The notes below the pieces were generated by a model. The model was given only the letters and a program-made list of their open reading frames with translations. It was not told where the DNA came from and ran no database searches. A stretch of 64,000 nt of DNA from Actinoallomurus vinaceus (GTDB lineage Bacteria; Actinomycetota; Actinomycetes; Streptosporangiales; Streptosporangiaceae): the NCBI RefSeq assembly GCF_039542055.1, contig NZ_BAABHK010000012.1:186001-250000 (forward strand), written 5' to 3'. Positions 8,872-20,403 of the stretch are shown here, piece after piece. Made by a program: the position numbers and the translations under genes. How positions within the stretch are numbered: the first letter of the stretch is position 1; each line of letters begins with the position of its first letter.

Positions 8872-9534
8872 GTGGCCACACTTCTGTTGGTACGCCATGG
8901 GCTGACCGAGATGACCGGGCCGGTGCTCGCGGGCTGGACGCCGGGGGTGCACCTGGACGAGCGCGGCCGGCGGCAGGTCGCCGAGCTCGCGGCGCGGCTC
9001 GCGCCGGTGTCCCTGGACATGATCGTCTCCAGTCCGCTGGAGCGCTGCCAGGAGACCGCGCAGGCGATCCTGGCCGGCCGTGACGGCCTGGGCGTCCAGA
9101 CCGACGAGCGGTTCGGCGAGGTCCGGTACGGCGAGTGGACCGGCCGCCGGCTCGAGGAACTGGCCAAGGAAGACCTCTGGAAGGTCGTCCAGGCGCACCC
9201 GAGCGCCGCCCGGTTCCCGGGCGGGGAGTCCCTCGCCGAGGCGCAGCACCGGGCCGTGTCCGCGGTCCGGGAGTGGAACGACCGGCTCGCCCCGGAGGCC
9301 ACGTACCTCGTCTGCAGCCACGGCGACATCATCAAGGCGATCGTGGCCGACGCGCTCGGTCTCCACCTGGACCAGTTCCAGCGCATCCAGGCCGATCCGG
9401 CGGCTCTCACCGTCATCCGCTACACCGAGCTGCGCCCGTTCCTCGTCCGCCTGAACGACGTCGGCGGCCGAGTCGACGATCTTCTTGCGAAGTCGGGGCG
9501 GGACAGTGACGCGGCGGTCGGCGGCGGAGCGTAG
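8872..9534 (+). CDS. Histidine phosphatase (phosphoglycerate mutase-like), MSMEG_4193 family
   Basis: A 220-residue protein beginning MATLLLVRHGLTEMTG. The RHG triad marks the phosphorylated histidine. The acid FGEVRYGEWTG and the second histidine in VCSHGDIIK complete the active site. It belongs to the actinobacterial MSMEG_4193 (TIGR03848) family, whose members sit next to DUF3090 and SCO1664-type genes and mshC, as here. The reaction catalysed in vivo is not established. The end is only 10 bp from the DUF3090 start, but that gene has its own predicted promoter. Confidence 0.88.
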   Translation: MATLLLVRHGLTEMTGPVLAGWTPGVHLDERGRRQVAELAARLAPVSLDMIVSSPLERCQETAQAILAGRDGLGVQTDERFGEVRYGEWTGRRLEELAKEDLWKVVQAHPSAARFPGGESLAEAQHRAVSAVREWNDRLAPEATYLVCSHGDIIKAIVADALGLHLDQFQRIQADPAALTVIRYTELRPFLVRLNDVGGRVDDLLAKSGRDSDAAVGGGA

Positions 9535-9537
9535 GGT
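9532..9537 (+). promoter_or_regulatory. Putative -10 box of the DUF3090 gene
   Basis: TAGGGT, across the end of the upstream gene, lies 7 bp before the ATG at 9545. This supports a leaderless start there. Confidence 0.45.
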
Positions 9538-9544
9538 CATCCTC

Positions 9545-10096
9545 ATGCCGGTCATCGCATACGACATGCCCGACAGGTTCGTGGCGGGCACCGTCGGCCA
9601 GCCGGGCGACCGCGCCTTCTTTCTCCAGGCGCGGGACGGACGCCGCGTCACCAGCGTGGGACTGGAGAAGTTCCAGGTGACGTTGCTGGCCGAACGCCTC
9701 GAGGAGCTCCTGGACGAGGTCCTGCGCCAGGGCGGGGGCGCCCCGATGGTGCCCGCGGTCGCGCCCGTCGAGCTGCAGGACGACGAGCCCCTCGAGCAGC
9801 CGATCGAAGAGGAGTTCCGGGTCGGGACCATGGCCCTCGCCTGGGACCCGGAGGATCAGCGCGTCGTCATCGAGGCCCAGGAGATGACCGAGCGCGAGGA
9901 CGACGAGGCCGACATCGGCAGCGAGGACCCTGTCGTCGCCGTGCTGCGGGTGCGCATCACAGCCGCCCAGGCCCGCGCGTTCGCGCAGCGGGCCCTGAAG
10001 ATCGTCGCGGCGGGACGGCCGCCGTGCCCGCTGTGCGGGCTCCCGCTCGACGCCCAGGGCCACGTGTGCCCTCGGCAGAACGGCCATCTTGGCTGA
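9545..10096 (+). CDS. DUF3090 family protein (TIGR03847)
   Basis: A 183-residue conserved actinobacterial protein. It opens with MPVIAYDMPDRFVAGTVGQPGDRAFFLQA, typical of the family, continues as a mixed alpha/beta domain and ends in a putative zinc knuckle, CPLCGLP followed by HVCPRQNGH. Function unknown. Its constant association with the MSMEG_4193-type phosphatase, the SCO1664-type protein and mshC suggests a shared pathway. The start was placed at the ATG following the TAGGGT box rather than at the in-frame codon at 9485. Confidence 0.88.
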   Translation: MPVIAYDMPDRFVAGTVGQPGDRAFFLQARDGRRVTSVGLEKFQVTLLAERLEELLDEVLRQGGGAPMVPAVAPVELQDDEPLEQPIEEEFRVGTMALAWDPEDQRVVIEAQEMTEREDDEADIGSEDPVVAVLRVRITAAQARAFAQRALKIVAAGRPPCPLCGLPLDAQGHVCPRQNGHLG

Positions 10097-10124
10097 GACC
10101 TCGATCCCCTGGACACTTAGAGCC

Positions 10125-10889
10125 ATGAGTCAGCCCTCCAGGTCCGGCGTCGGCGGTGACGGCGCACTGACGCCCGCCGACACCGAGGCCGCCCTCCGCC
10201 TTCTGCAGCACGGCGACATCACCATCGAAGGGCGACTCGTCGCGGCCAGCAACGCGACGCTGTACTGCTCGATCACCTATGACGGCATGCGGGCCAACTG
10301 CGTCTACAAACCCGTGTCCGGCGAGCGCCCGCTGTGGGACTTCCCCGACGGCACCCTGGCGGGCCGCGAGGTCGCCGCCTACCTGGTCTCCGAGGAGATG
10401 GGCTGGCAGGTCGTGCCGCCGACCGTGCACCGCGACGGCCCCTTCGGGCCCGGCATGGTGCAGCTGTGGATCGAGCACGACACCGAGGTCGACCTGCTGG
10501 CGCTGTCGCGCGGCGACGACCCGGCCGTGCGCCGCATGGCCGTCTTCGACGCCGTGGTCAACAACGCCGACCGGAAGATCGGCCACCTCCTGCCGATCCA
10601 GGGCGGCCACGTCTACGGCTGCGACCACGGGGTGTGCTTCTCCGCCGAGTACAAGCTCCGCACCGTGCTGTGGCAGTGGCGGGGCAAGCCCCTCACCTCC
10701 GAGGCCGTCGACGCCCTGCAGCGAGTACGCCGCACCTTCACCCGGGGCGGCTTCGCCCGCCGGCTGTCCGCGCTGCTGACCGGCGAGGAGATCGAGGCGA
10801 TCCACGGCCGCATCGAGCTCATGCTCAAACACCGGATCCACCCCTACCCACCGGAGGACTGGCCCGCCATCCCCTGGCCGCCCCTGTAG
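10125..10889 (+). CDS. SCO1664 family protein (TIGR03843), atypical PI3/PI4-kinase-like
   Basis: A 254-residue protein of the SCO1664 family. The core has a kinase-like look: YKPVSGERPLWDFPDG with the conserved Lys, FDAVVNNADRKIGHLL resembling an HxDRKxxN catalytic loop, and YGCDHGVCF as the metal-binding Asp. This resembles PI3K-type folds, but no substrate is known. It completes the conserved trio upstream of mshC. The start is the ATG at 10125, 28 bp after the DUF3090 stop. Confidence 0.83.
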   Translation: MSQPSRSGVGGDGALTPADTEAALRLLQHGDITIEGRLVAASNATLYCSITYDGMRANCVYKPVSGERPLWDFPDGTLAGREVAAYLVSEEMGWQVVPPTVHRDGPFGPGMVQLWIEHDTEVDLLALSRGDDPAVRRMAVFDAVVNNADRKIGHLLPIQGGHVYGCDHGVCFSAEYKLRTVLWQWRGKPLTSEAVDALQRVRRTFTRGGFARRLSALLTGEEIEAIHGRIELMLKHRIHPYPPEDWPAIPWPPL

Positions 10890-10995
10890 GCCCGCCATCC
10901 CCTGGCCCGTCCCTGTAGGCCTGGCGTTCCGGCGCCGGTCGCCGGACGAGGGACGGAGCGCGGCCGCCAAGGCGGGCGCGAGGACGGACGGCGGG

Positions 10996-11982
10996 CTACT
11001 GCGGTGAGCCCGTGGGAGTGGGTGAGTCGGTGGGAGTGGGTGAGTCGCTCACGGGGCCCGGCGCTCCGGCCTTCGTCCAGCCCTGGGCGAGGAATCCGAA
11101 GGCGTCTGGGAGAACGCTGCGCACGTAGTCCCAGTCATGGCTGCCGGCGCGTACGTCGAGCACGGCCGGCACCCCCGCCGCGTCGAGCAGCTTCTTGAAC
11201 CGCTGCGGCTCGCCCTTGATGACGTCGTTGTCGTCGCTCTCGGCCGCGGCCAGGAAGATCCTGAGCCGCCGCGCGGCGGCGAGGTTCTGGTCCGGCCGGT
11301 TCGCGGCGATGACGTCGTCCTTGTCGGCGAACATGTGCGACGGGTCGTCGACGTGGAAGTAGCCGGAGATCGAGGCCACCGCGCCGAACACGTCGGGGTG
11401 CCGCAGCGCGAGGTTCATCGAGCCGTACCCGCCCATGGAGAAGCCGGCGATGGCGCGGTGCGCGGCGTCGCGGCGGTGCCGGCCCTCGACGGCGGGGATC
11501 ACCTCATCGAGCACCCGGTCCTCGACCCGGTCGGACCCGTCGACGGCGTTCGCCCACTCGGTGTCGTCGTGGTGGCTGCCGTTGCCGTCCGGCACCGCCA
11601 GCACGAACGGCGTGCCCCCGTGGGCGACGTACGCCGCGACCTGCCGGCCGAGCCCCTCGTCCTCGATCAGGGTCTTGGGGTCGCTGGGCACGCCGTGCAG
11701 GAAGTACAGGACGGGCAGTTTGCGCGTCTCCGGCACGTCGGGACGCCACACGTACACGCCGTACGTCTTGTGGTCGGCCGGGTCGGTGACCTTGATCAGC
11801 GTCAGCCCGGGGCGCGCCGGGGACGGGGTGTCGAGGTCCTTCGGGCGGGTGTCGGCCGAGCCGTGGTGCAGGCCCACGTTGATGGTCACGTACGCGAGCC
11901 CGAGCGCCAGCGCGAGCGTTCCCGCCCACACGGAAAGGCCCGCCAGCGGCGGGCGACGACGTTTCCTACGGTGTTTCGACAC
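10996..11982 (-). CDS. Membrane-anchored or secreted esterase (esterase D / antigen 85-like alpha/beta hydrolase)
   Basis: A 328-residue protein with a basic N-terminus and one hydrophobic segment (LAGLSVWAGTLALALGLAYV), so it is exported or anchored. The catalytic domain has the nucleophile motif GFSMGGYGSMNLAL, an acid region AESDDND and a late GSHDWDYV histidine, as in the Esterase/antigen 85 family. A short Ser/Pro/Thr tail is encoded by an 18-bp tandem repeat. It lies between the SCO1664-type gene and mshC on the opposite strand, interrupting an otherwise conserved block. Substrate unknown. Confidence 0.8.
   Translation of the reverse strand: MSKHRRKRRRPPLAGLSVWAGTLALALGLAYVTINVGLHHGSADTRPKDLDTPSPARPGLTLIKVTDPADHKTYGVYVWRPDVPETRKLPVLYFLHGVPSDPKTLIEDEGLGRQVAAYVAHGGTPFVLAVPDGNGSHHDDTEWANAVDGSDRVEDRVLDEVIPAVEGRHRRDAAHRAIAGFSMGGYGSMNLALRHPDVFGAVASISGYFHVDDPSHMFADKDDVIAANRPDQNLAAARRLRIFLAAAESDDNDVIKGEPQRFKKLLDAAGVPAVLDVRAGSHDWDYVRSVLPDAFGFLAQGWTKAGAPGPVSDSPTPTDSPTPTGSPQ
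11012..11047. repeat. Two tandem 18-bp repeats in the esterase 3' end
   Basis: GTGGGAGTGGGTGAGTCG occurs at 11012-11029 and again at 11030-11047. In the minus-strand frame it encodes the repeated SPTPTD of the Ser/Pro/Thr-rich tail, so copy number may vary between strains. Confidence 0.85.
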
Positions 11983-12169
11983 AGCGTGGGCTCAGACTAG
12001 GGGGAGGGGACAGGCGCATCCAGACTTCCACATCGCCGATGGACCAGCAGTTATTCCACGCCACATGGGCGACTCTTTACCCTTTGCCCGTGTGTTGGAA
12101 CCGTGTCCGGGTATCTGAATGATCGTCCGTGGGCCGAACCTGCTCGACGGCCCGCCCGGCCGCTGCGGT

Positions 12170-12175
12170 TAGGCT
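12170..12175 (+). promoter_or_regulatory. Putative -10 box of mshC
   Basis: TAGGCT lies 7 bp before the ATG at 12183, predicting a leaderless transcript. Confidence 0.5.
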
Positions 12176-12182
12176 GCAGGGT

Positions 12183-13439
12183 ATGCGATCGTGGCCCGCC
12201 CCCAAGGTCCCCAGCCTGGCCGAACACGGCCTTCCCGCCCCCGGCGACGTCCGGCTGAGCGTCTACGACTCGGCCGCCGGCGCCGTACGCCCCACCGATC
12301 CCGGCCCGACCGCGCGGATGTACGTCTGCGGCATCACGCCCTACGACGCGACCCATCTGGGTCACGCCGCGACCTACCTCGCGTTCGACCTGGTCAACCG
12401 CGTGTGGCGCGACGCCGGGCACGACGTCCACTACGTGCAGAACACCACCGACGTCGACGACCCCCTGCTCGAGCGCGCCGGGCAGACGGGGGAGGACTGG
12501 CGGGTGCTGGCCGAGCGGGAGATCGCGCTGTTCCGCGACGACATGACCGCCCTGCGCGTGCTCCCTCCCCGTGAGTACGTCGGCGCCGTCGAGTCGATCC
12601 CGTTGATCGTCGAGTTCATCGAGCTGCTCCGGTCCAAGGGCGCGACGTACGAGCTGGACGGCGACCTGTACTTCCCGATCTCCGCCGACCCGTCGTTCGG
12701 ATCGGTGAGCGGCCTGTCGCCGAAGGAGATGCTGCCGCTGTTCGCCGAGCGCGGCGGCGATCCCGCCCGCAAGGGCAAGAAGGACCCCCTGGACGCCCTC
12801 CTGTGGCAGGCCGAACGCCCCGGAGAGCCGGCCTGGGACTCCCCGTTCGGGCGGGGCCGGCCCGGCTGGCACGTCGAGTGCTCGGCGATCTCCATACACA
12901 ACCTCGGCATGGCCTTCGACATCGAGGGCGGCGGCTCGGACCTCGTCTTCCCCCACCACGAGATGGGCGCCTCCCACGCCGAGGTCGCCACGGGGGAGCA
13001 CCCGCACGCCAAGGCGTACGTCCACGCGGGCATGGTCGGCCTGGACGGCGAGAAGATGTCCAAGTCGCGCGGCAACCTGGTCTTCGTGTCCCGCCTGCGC
13101 GCCGACGGCACAGACCCGATGGCGATCCGGCTCGCGCTGCTCGACCACCACTACCGGTCCGACTGGGAGTGGACCGCGGACGACCTGACCCGCGCCCAGG
13201 CACGCCTGGCCCGCTGGCGGGAGGCGGTCCTGCTGCCGGCGGCGCCCCCGGCGGGCGACGTCGTGGGCCGGATCCGGCGGCACCTCGCCGACGACCTCGA
13301 CGCCCCCGCGGCGCTCCTCGCCGTCGACCGCTGGGCCGACCACGCCCTCGGTGTCACCGACGAGGATCGGGAGGCGGACACCGCCGTGCCCGGGCTGGTC
13401 CGCACCGCCATCGACGCGCTCCTCGGCATCGAACTGTGA
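12183..13439 (+). CDS. mshC: Cysteine:1-D-myo-inosityl 2-amino-2-deoxy-alpha-D-glucopyranoside ligase MshC
   Basis: MshC joins cysteine to GlcN-inositol with ATP, the third step of mycothiol synthesis in the cytoplasm. The 418-residue protein is a paralogue of cysteinyl-tRNA synthetase. It has the zinc/nucleotide region YVCGITPYDATHLGHAATY, GWHVECSAI, FPHHEMGASHAE and the KMSKS loop EKMSKSRGN. It lacks the anticodon-binding domain of CysS, which separates MshC from true synthetases. It is preceded by the conserved MSMEG_4193/DUF3090/SCO1664 block and the inserted esterase. Confidence 0.95.
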   Translation: MRSWPAPKVPSLAEHGLPAPGDVRLSVYDSAAGAVRPTDPGPTARMYVCGITPYDATHLGHAATYLAFDLVNRVWRDAGHDVHYVQNTTDVDDPLLERAGQTGEDWRVLAEREIALFRDDMTALRVLPPREYVGAVESIPLIVEFIELLRSKGATYELDGDLYFPISADPSFGSVSGLSPKEMLPLFAERGGDPARKGKKDPLDALLWQAERPGEPAWDSPFGRGRPGWHVECSAISIHNLGMAFDIEGGGSDLVFPHHEMGASHAEVATGEHPHAKAYVHAGMVGLDGEKMSKSRGNLVFVSRLRADGTDPMAIRLALLDHHYRSDWEWTADDLTRAQARLARWREAVLLPAAPPAGDVVGRIRRHLADDLDAPAALLAVDRWADHALGVTDEDREADTAVPGLVRTAIDALLGIEL

Positions 13440-13743
13440 CGGTCCCCCGGCGAGGCACGCGCCTCGCCGGGGTCACTCGCCGTCGCGCCGGGCTCTGCGG
13501 TGGCCGGAGCCTCGCCGGACCGTTCACCGACTTGGCGCGCCCCAAGGCTCTCCACCGGTCAGGAGGCCTCGCCGGACCGTTCACCGACCTGGCGCCCCAC
13601 AAGGCACATCGGCCGGCGCCCCGTAAGACGCACCGGCGGTGCGGAAGCCCCGCCCAGGTGCCTCACCGACCCGGTGCCTCGCCGGGGCCGTTCGCAGCCC
13701 CGGCGGGCTCTTCGCCTGTTTCGGACCCCCGGCGGGGGTTCGC
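13440..13743. repeat. Intergenic region with an imperfect 57-bp-period repeat
   Basis: This 304-bp gap between convergent mshC and the PAC2 gene has no credible gene. A stretch of about 40 bp beginning GCCTCGCCGGACCGTTCACC at 13509 is repeated with few changes at 13566 (57-bp period). Weaker matches begin at about 13660 and 13676. Two small hairpins at the end are listed separately. Confidence 0.7.
13696..13739. terminator. Two short hairpins between convergent genes
   Basis: A 5-bp stem (AGCCC/GGGCT, 13696-13709) and a 6-bp stem (ACCCCC/GGGGGT, 13725-13739) lie just before the PAC2 stop codon. They may end transcription from both sides. No T-run is present. Confidence 0.45.
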
Positions 13744-14607
13744 TTATTCGGAGTCGCCGCGGCGGCGCAGGTAGCGCTCGAACTCCCGGGCGATCGCGTC
13801 GCCGCTGGCCTCCGGAAGCTCGGTGGCGTCCTTCTGCTCCTCCAGGGCGCGGACGTACTCCGCGACCTCCGTGTCCTGCTCGGCCAGCTCGTTGACGCCG
13901 TTCTCCCAGGCCCGCGCCTGCTCGGGCAGCTCGCCGAGGGACACCGAGACGTCGAGGACGTCCTCGACCCACCGCAGCAGCGCCAGCGTCGCCTTCGGGG
14001 ACGGCGGCTGCGCCACGTAGTGCGGTACCGCGGCCCACAGGGAGACCGTCTCCAGGTCGGCGTTCGCGCAGGCGTCCTGGAGCACGCCCAGGATGCCCGT
14101 CGGCCCCTCGTACCGGGCCGGCTCGAGCCGCATCCGCTTGGCCAGGCCGTCGTCGGAGGAGGCCGCGGTCACCGGCACGGGACGGGTGTGCGGGGCGTCG
14201 GCCAGCAGCGCGCCGAGCAGCACGACGGTCTGGGCACCCAGCTCCAGCATGATGCCGACCAGGTCCCGGCAGAACGCCCGCCAGCGCATGTTCGGCTCGA
14301 TGCCATGGATCAGCACCACGTCACGGTCGGAGCCCGGCAGCTTGGCCAGTGACAGGCGGGTCGTCGGCCAGCTGATGCGCCGGGTCTGCCCGTCGACCAT
14401 CTCGACGGTGGGCCGCGTCACCTGGAAGTCGTAGTAGTCGTCCGGGTCGAGCGCCGCCAGCGGGGTGGCACCCCAGCTCTCCTCCAGGTGGCGGATCACA
14501 CCGCTCGCCGCTTCGCCGGCGTCGTTCCACCCCTCGAAGGCGGCGATCACCACCGGCTCGACGAGCTCCGGCACATCGTCGAGCTCGACCACGCGCTGCC
14601 TCCCCAT
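13744..14607 (-). CDS. PAC2 family protein (proteasome assembly chaperone 2-like)
   Basis: A 287-residue member of the PAC2 family (Pfam PF09754; relatives include Mycobacterium Rv2125). Conserved pieces are PVVIAAFEGWNDAGEAASG, the DYYDFQVTRP segment and LLGALLADAPHTRP. In eukaryotes PAC2 helps assemble 20S proteasomes; in actinobacteria the role is unproven. The organism does encode a proteasome (prcB/prcA at 43.7-45.4 kb), so a link is possible but only inferred. A TAGGCT box lies 24 bp before the ATG at 14607. Confidence 0.87.
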   Translation of the reverse strand: MGRQRVVELDDVPELVEPVVIAAFEGWNDAGEAASGVIRHLEESWGATPLAALDPDDYYDFQVTRPTVEMVDGQTRRISWPTTRLSLAKLPGSDRDVVLIHGIEPNMRWRAFCRDLVGIMLELGAQTVVLLGALLADAPHTRPVPVTAASSDDGLAKRMRLEPARYEGPTGILGVLQDACANADLETVSLWAAVPHYVAQPPSPKATLALLRWVEDVLDVSVSLGELPEQARAWENGVNELAEQDTEVAEYVRALEEQKDATELPEASGDAIAREFERYLRRRGDSE

Positions 14608-14693
14608 CGACGTCCGATAAACGACATGTCCAGCCTATGTCCTGTACGCGCCCTGGCGTCCCCTTGAGATCACGTCAGGTTTCACGGAGGCCG

Positions 14694-15152
14694 TCACCGG
14701 CCGTCGGTGGTGCGGACGATGAGGACGTCACAGGGGGCGCGATGGGACAGGTTCGCCGGCACGGAGCCCAGTATCCGGCCCGCGAGGCTGTTCAGCCCGC
14801 GATTGCCGACCACGACGAGGTCGGCGCGGCGGTCGACGGCCAGTTCCACCAGGGTGTCGACGGCGTCGCCCTCGACCGCGACCTCGTCGATGTCGCGGGC
14901 GCCGGCGGCGACGGCCCGCTCGCGGGCGGCGCGCAGCGCGTCGTCGGCGGGCGTGGAGCCCTCGACCTTGTAGGCGAGGTCGCCGAGCCGGTCGGCGGCG
15001 TGCTGACGCTCGCGGGCGGGCATCGGCTGGTAGGCGCAGGCGAGGACCAGCGTCGCACCGGCGTCGGCCGCGATCCGCGCCGCGGCCTCGACCGCCCGGA
15101 ACGAGGATGTGGAACCGTCGGTGCCGACGAGGACGGTGCTGTACGAACCCAC
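14694..15152 (-). CDS. Universal stress protein (UspA family)
   Basis: A single-domain 152-residue Usp protein. The N-terminal strand TVLVGTDGSTSSFRAVEAA and the C-terminal ATP-binding signature G-x2-G-x9-G-S (GNRGLNSLAGRILGSV) are both present, so it should bind ATP. It starts with GTG at 15152 behind GGGAGG. The gene is divergent from metH. Such proteins are usually induced in stasis or hypoxia, but the sequence gives no direct evidence for this one. Confidence 0.93.
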   Translation of the reverse strand: MGSYSTVLVGTDGSTSSFRAVEAAARIAADAGATLVLACAYQPMPARERQHAADRLGDLAYKVEGSTPADDALRAARERAVAAGARDIDEVAVEGDAVDTLVELAVDRRADLVVVGNRGLNSLAGRILGSVPANLSHRAPCDVLIVRTTDGR

Positions 15153-15293
15153 GGGCCCTCCCAGATCTGATCTCTAAGTCACAACGCGCCTCGACCGTAA
15201 CGGTTACGGAACGCACGCGGGCGGAGACGTCGATCACGTTCGGCCGTGCGGCGGCTCGAGGCGCGCACGATCGGGGCTCGGGTGGGCCGCCGA

Positions 15294-15299
15294 TAGGCT
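15294..15299 (+). promoter_or_regulatory. Putative -10 box of metH
   Basis: TAGGCT lies 8 bp before the ATG at 15308, leaving no room for a leader or riboswitch. Confidence 0.5.
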
Positions 15300-15307
15300 A
15301 GGGGCCC

Positions 15308-18784
<3,477 letters not shown>

Positions 18785-18864
18785 CGTCCACCTGAGCCCC
18801 ACCGTCCCGTTTCCCGGTGCGCCGCCCGCCGCGGGTACCCTTCGTTGCCCCATTTCCGCGGGGG

Positions 18865-19524
18865 ATGAAGGAGATGGTGCGGGTGCTGCAGGCGGTCCTG
18901 TTCGACATGGACGGGTTGCTGCTCGACTCCGAGCGGCTCTGGCTGGAGGCCGAGGCCGAGGTGATGGCCTGGCTCGGCGGGTCGTGGGGGCCGGAGCACC
19001 AGGAGTTCCTGGTCGGCGGCTCGCTCGACCGCACGGTCGCCTACATGCTGGAGCTGACCGGTATTCCCGCCACCCCCGAAGAGGTCGGCCGCAGGCTGCT
19101 CGACGCGATGGCCGAACGGCTGCGCGCCGACGTCCCGCTGATGCCCGGTGCCCGCGACCTGCTCGACGAGGTCCGCGCCGCCGGCCTGCCGTCCGCCCTA
19201 GTGTCCTCCACCCACCGAGCGCTGATGGAGCACGCCCTCGACGGCCTGGGACGCGACAGCTTCACCGTGACGGTCGCCGGCGACGAGGTGAGCCGCACGA
19301 AGCCCCATCCCGAGCCGTACCTCGCGGCGACCCGCCTCCTGGACGTCGACCCGCGCCGCTGCGTCGCCCTGGAGGACTCGCTCAACGGAGCGACCAGCGG
19401 CGCGGCCGCCGGCTGCCACGTCGTCGCGGTGCCCAGCGTGGTGCCGATCGACGCGGCGCCGCGCCGTACCGTCGTGACGTCCCTGCGCGAGATCGACCTG
19501 GACCGCCTCCGGGCCCTGATCTGA
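18865..19524 (+). CDS. HAD-superfamily phosphatase (beta-phosphoglucomutase-like)
   Basis: A hydrolase with the nucleophile motif VLFDMDGLLLDSE, motif II region ALVSSTHRALM, motif III Lys in RTKPHPEPYL and motif IV VALEDSLNGATSG. The N-terminal cap is helical, as in subfamily IA. The exact start is uncertain: ATG 18865, ATG 18874 or GTG 18883. AAGGAG at 18868-18873 fits GTG 18883 best (9-bp spacing). Substrate unknown; phosphosugars are usual for the family. It follows metH by 80 bp on the same strand. Confidence 0.85.
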   Translation: MKEMVRVLQAVLFDMDGLLLDSERLWLEAEAEVMAWLGGSWGPEHQEFLVGGSLDRTVAYMLELTGIPATPEEVGRRLLDAMAERLRADVPLMPGARDLLDEVRAAGLPSALVSSTHRALMEHALDGLGRDSFTVTVAGDEVSRTKPHPEPYLAATRLLDVDPRRCVALEDSLNGATSGAAAGCHVVAVPSVVPIDAAPRRTVVTSLREIDLDRLRALI

Positions 19525-19714
19525 CCGGTCGCCTCAGGGCGTGTCCGGGGTCATGCCAGGGGAGTACCCGGAACGGTCCCGGAGGAGGAGTGCCGAACGC
19601 GTCATGACGTGTCACGATGGAGAGGTCACGACAAGGGGTCGGGGTGAGGCCCGGCCGGGCCGGCGGGCGTCCGTCCGCGCCGGAAGGGCCGCCCCGCTGC
19701 GGTGAGGTGCGGCA

Positions 19715-20149
19715 ATGAGCGATGTCCTTCTGTTCACGATCAGCCTGGCGGCCACGGTGCTGGGCCTGCTGGGCAGCTGGGGGGCCTACCGCAGGCGCGG
19801 GGCCGCCTCGGGCATGCGGGGTGCCGCCTGGTCCATGGTGCCGATGGGCGCCTACCTCACCGGCCTGACCAAGTTCCTGGCCGATCTGGCGTTCAGTCCG
19901 GTCAAGTGGGCCGGAGTGGCCCTGTTCGGGCTCGGCGCGCTCCTCTACGTCGTCTCGGGCGTCATGCTGCGCAGTGGCTCACCGGCCGAGGACGAGCCCC
20001 GTCGCAAGAGCGCTCCCAAGGAGCCCAAGAGCGCGCCCAAGGGTGCGGCGAAGAGCGAGCTCGAGAGCCGCCGGACGACTCCGGGATCGGCCGTCGACCC
20101 GGACCTCGCGGAGATCGAAAAGATTTTGAAGAACCGCGGTATCAGCTGA
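19715..20149 (+). CDS. Small membrane protein, function unknown
   Basis: A 144-residue protein with two or three hydrophobic segments (VLLFTISLAATVLGLLGSW; MVPMGAYLTGLTKFLADLAF; WAGVALFGLGALLYVVSGVML) and a basic, lysine-rich, probably cytoplasmic tail of about 55 residues ending EIEKILKNRGIS. The tail contains a short SAPKEPKSAPKG repeat. No known domain is recognised. It stands alone between the HAD gene and the importer operon. Confidence 0.7.
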   Translation: MSDVLLFTISLAATVLGLLGSWGAYRRRGAASGMRGAAWSMVPMGAYLTGLTKFLADLAFSPVKWAGVALFGLGALLYVVSGVMLRSGSPAEDEPRRKSAPKEPKSAPKGAAKSELESRRTTPGSAVDPDLAEIEKILKNRGIS

Positions 20150-20403
20150 TGACCTGCGAAGATATGAAAAGAGAGTAACGCTCCGCGTCCGGCGGTTCAC
20201 GCCTTCCGAGATCACATCTGCCCTTGATGACGACGAGATCACAATCGAGACACGGGTACTAGCGCCAGGCTGCTCACGGGCGTGAGAGTCATCCTGGAGA
20301 GGATAGGTTCCCTCTCCGATGGACCGAAATGGCCGGAGTCCTCAGGGGGACTTCGGGATGGTCCTTGGATGAACCAAGCGTGCGAACGTGGGAGGTACCT
20401 GTC
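20150..20403 (+). promoter_or_regulatory. 254-bp leader region of the peptide-type ABC operon
   Basis: No gene is seen. The region is less GC-rich than its surroundings and can form small hairpins: GGAGAGG/CCTCTCC around 20294-20320 and AGTCC/GGACT near 20336-20351. It probably carries the promoter and an untranslated leader for the importer genes. No riboswitch class could be assigned. Confidence 0.4.

Noticed and set aside
15153..15307. Cobalamin or SAM riboswitch before metH
   Set aside because: The -10 box lies 8 bp before the ATG, so there is no leader to fold, and no B12-box-like sequence was seen.
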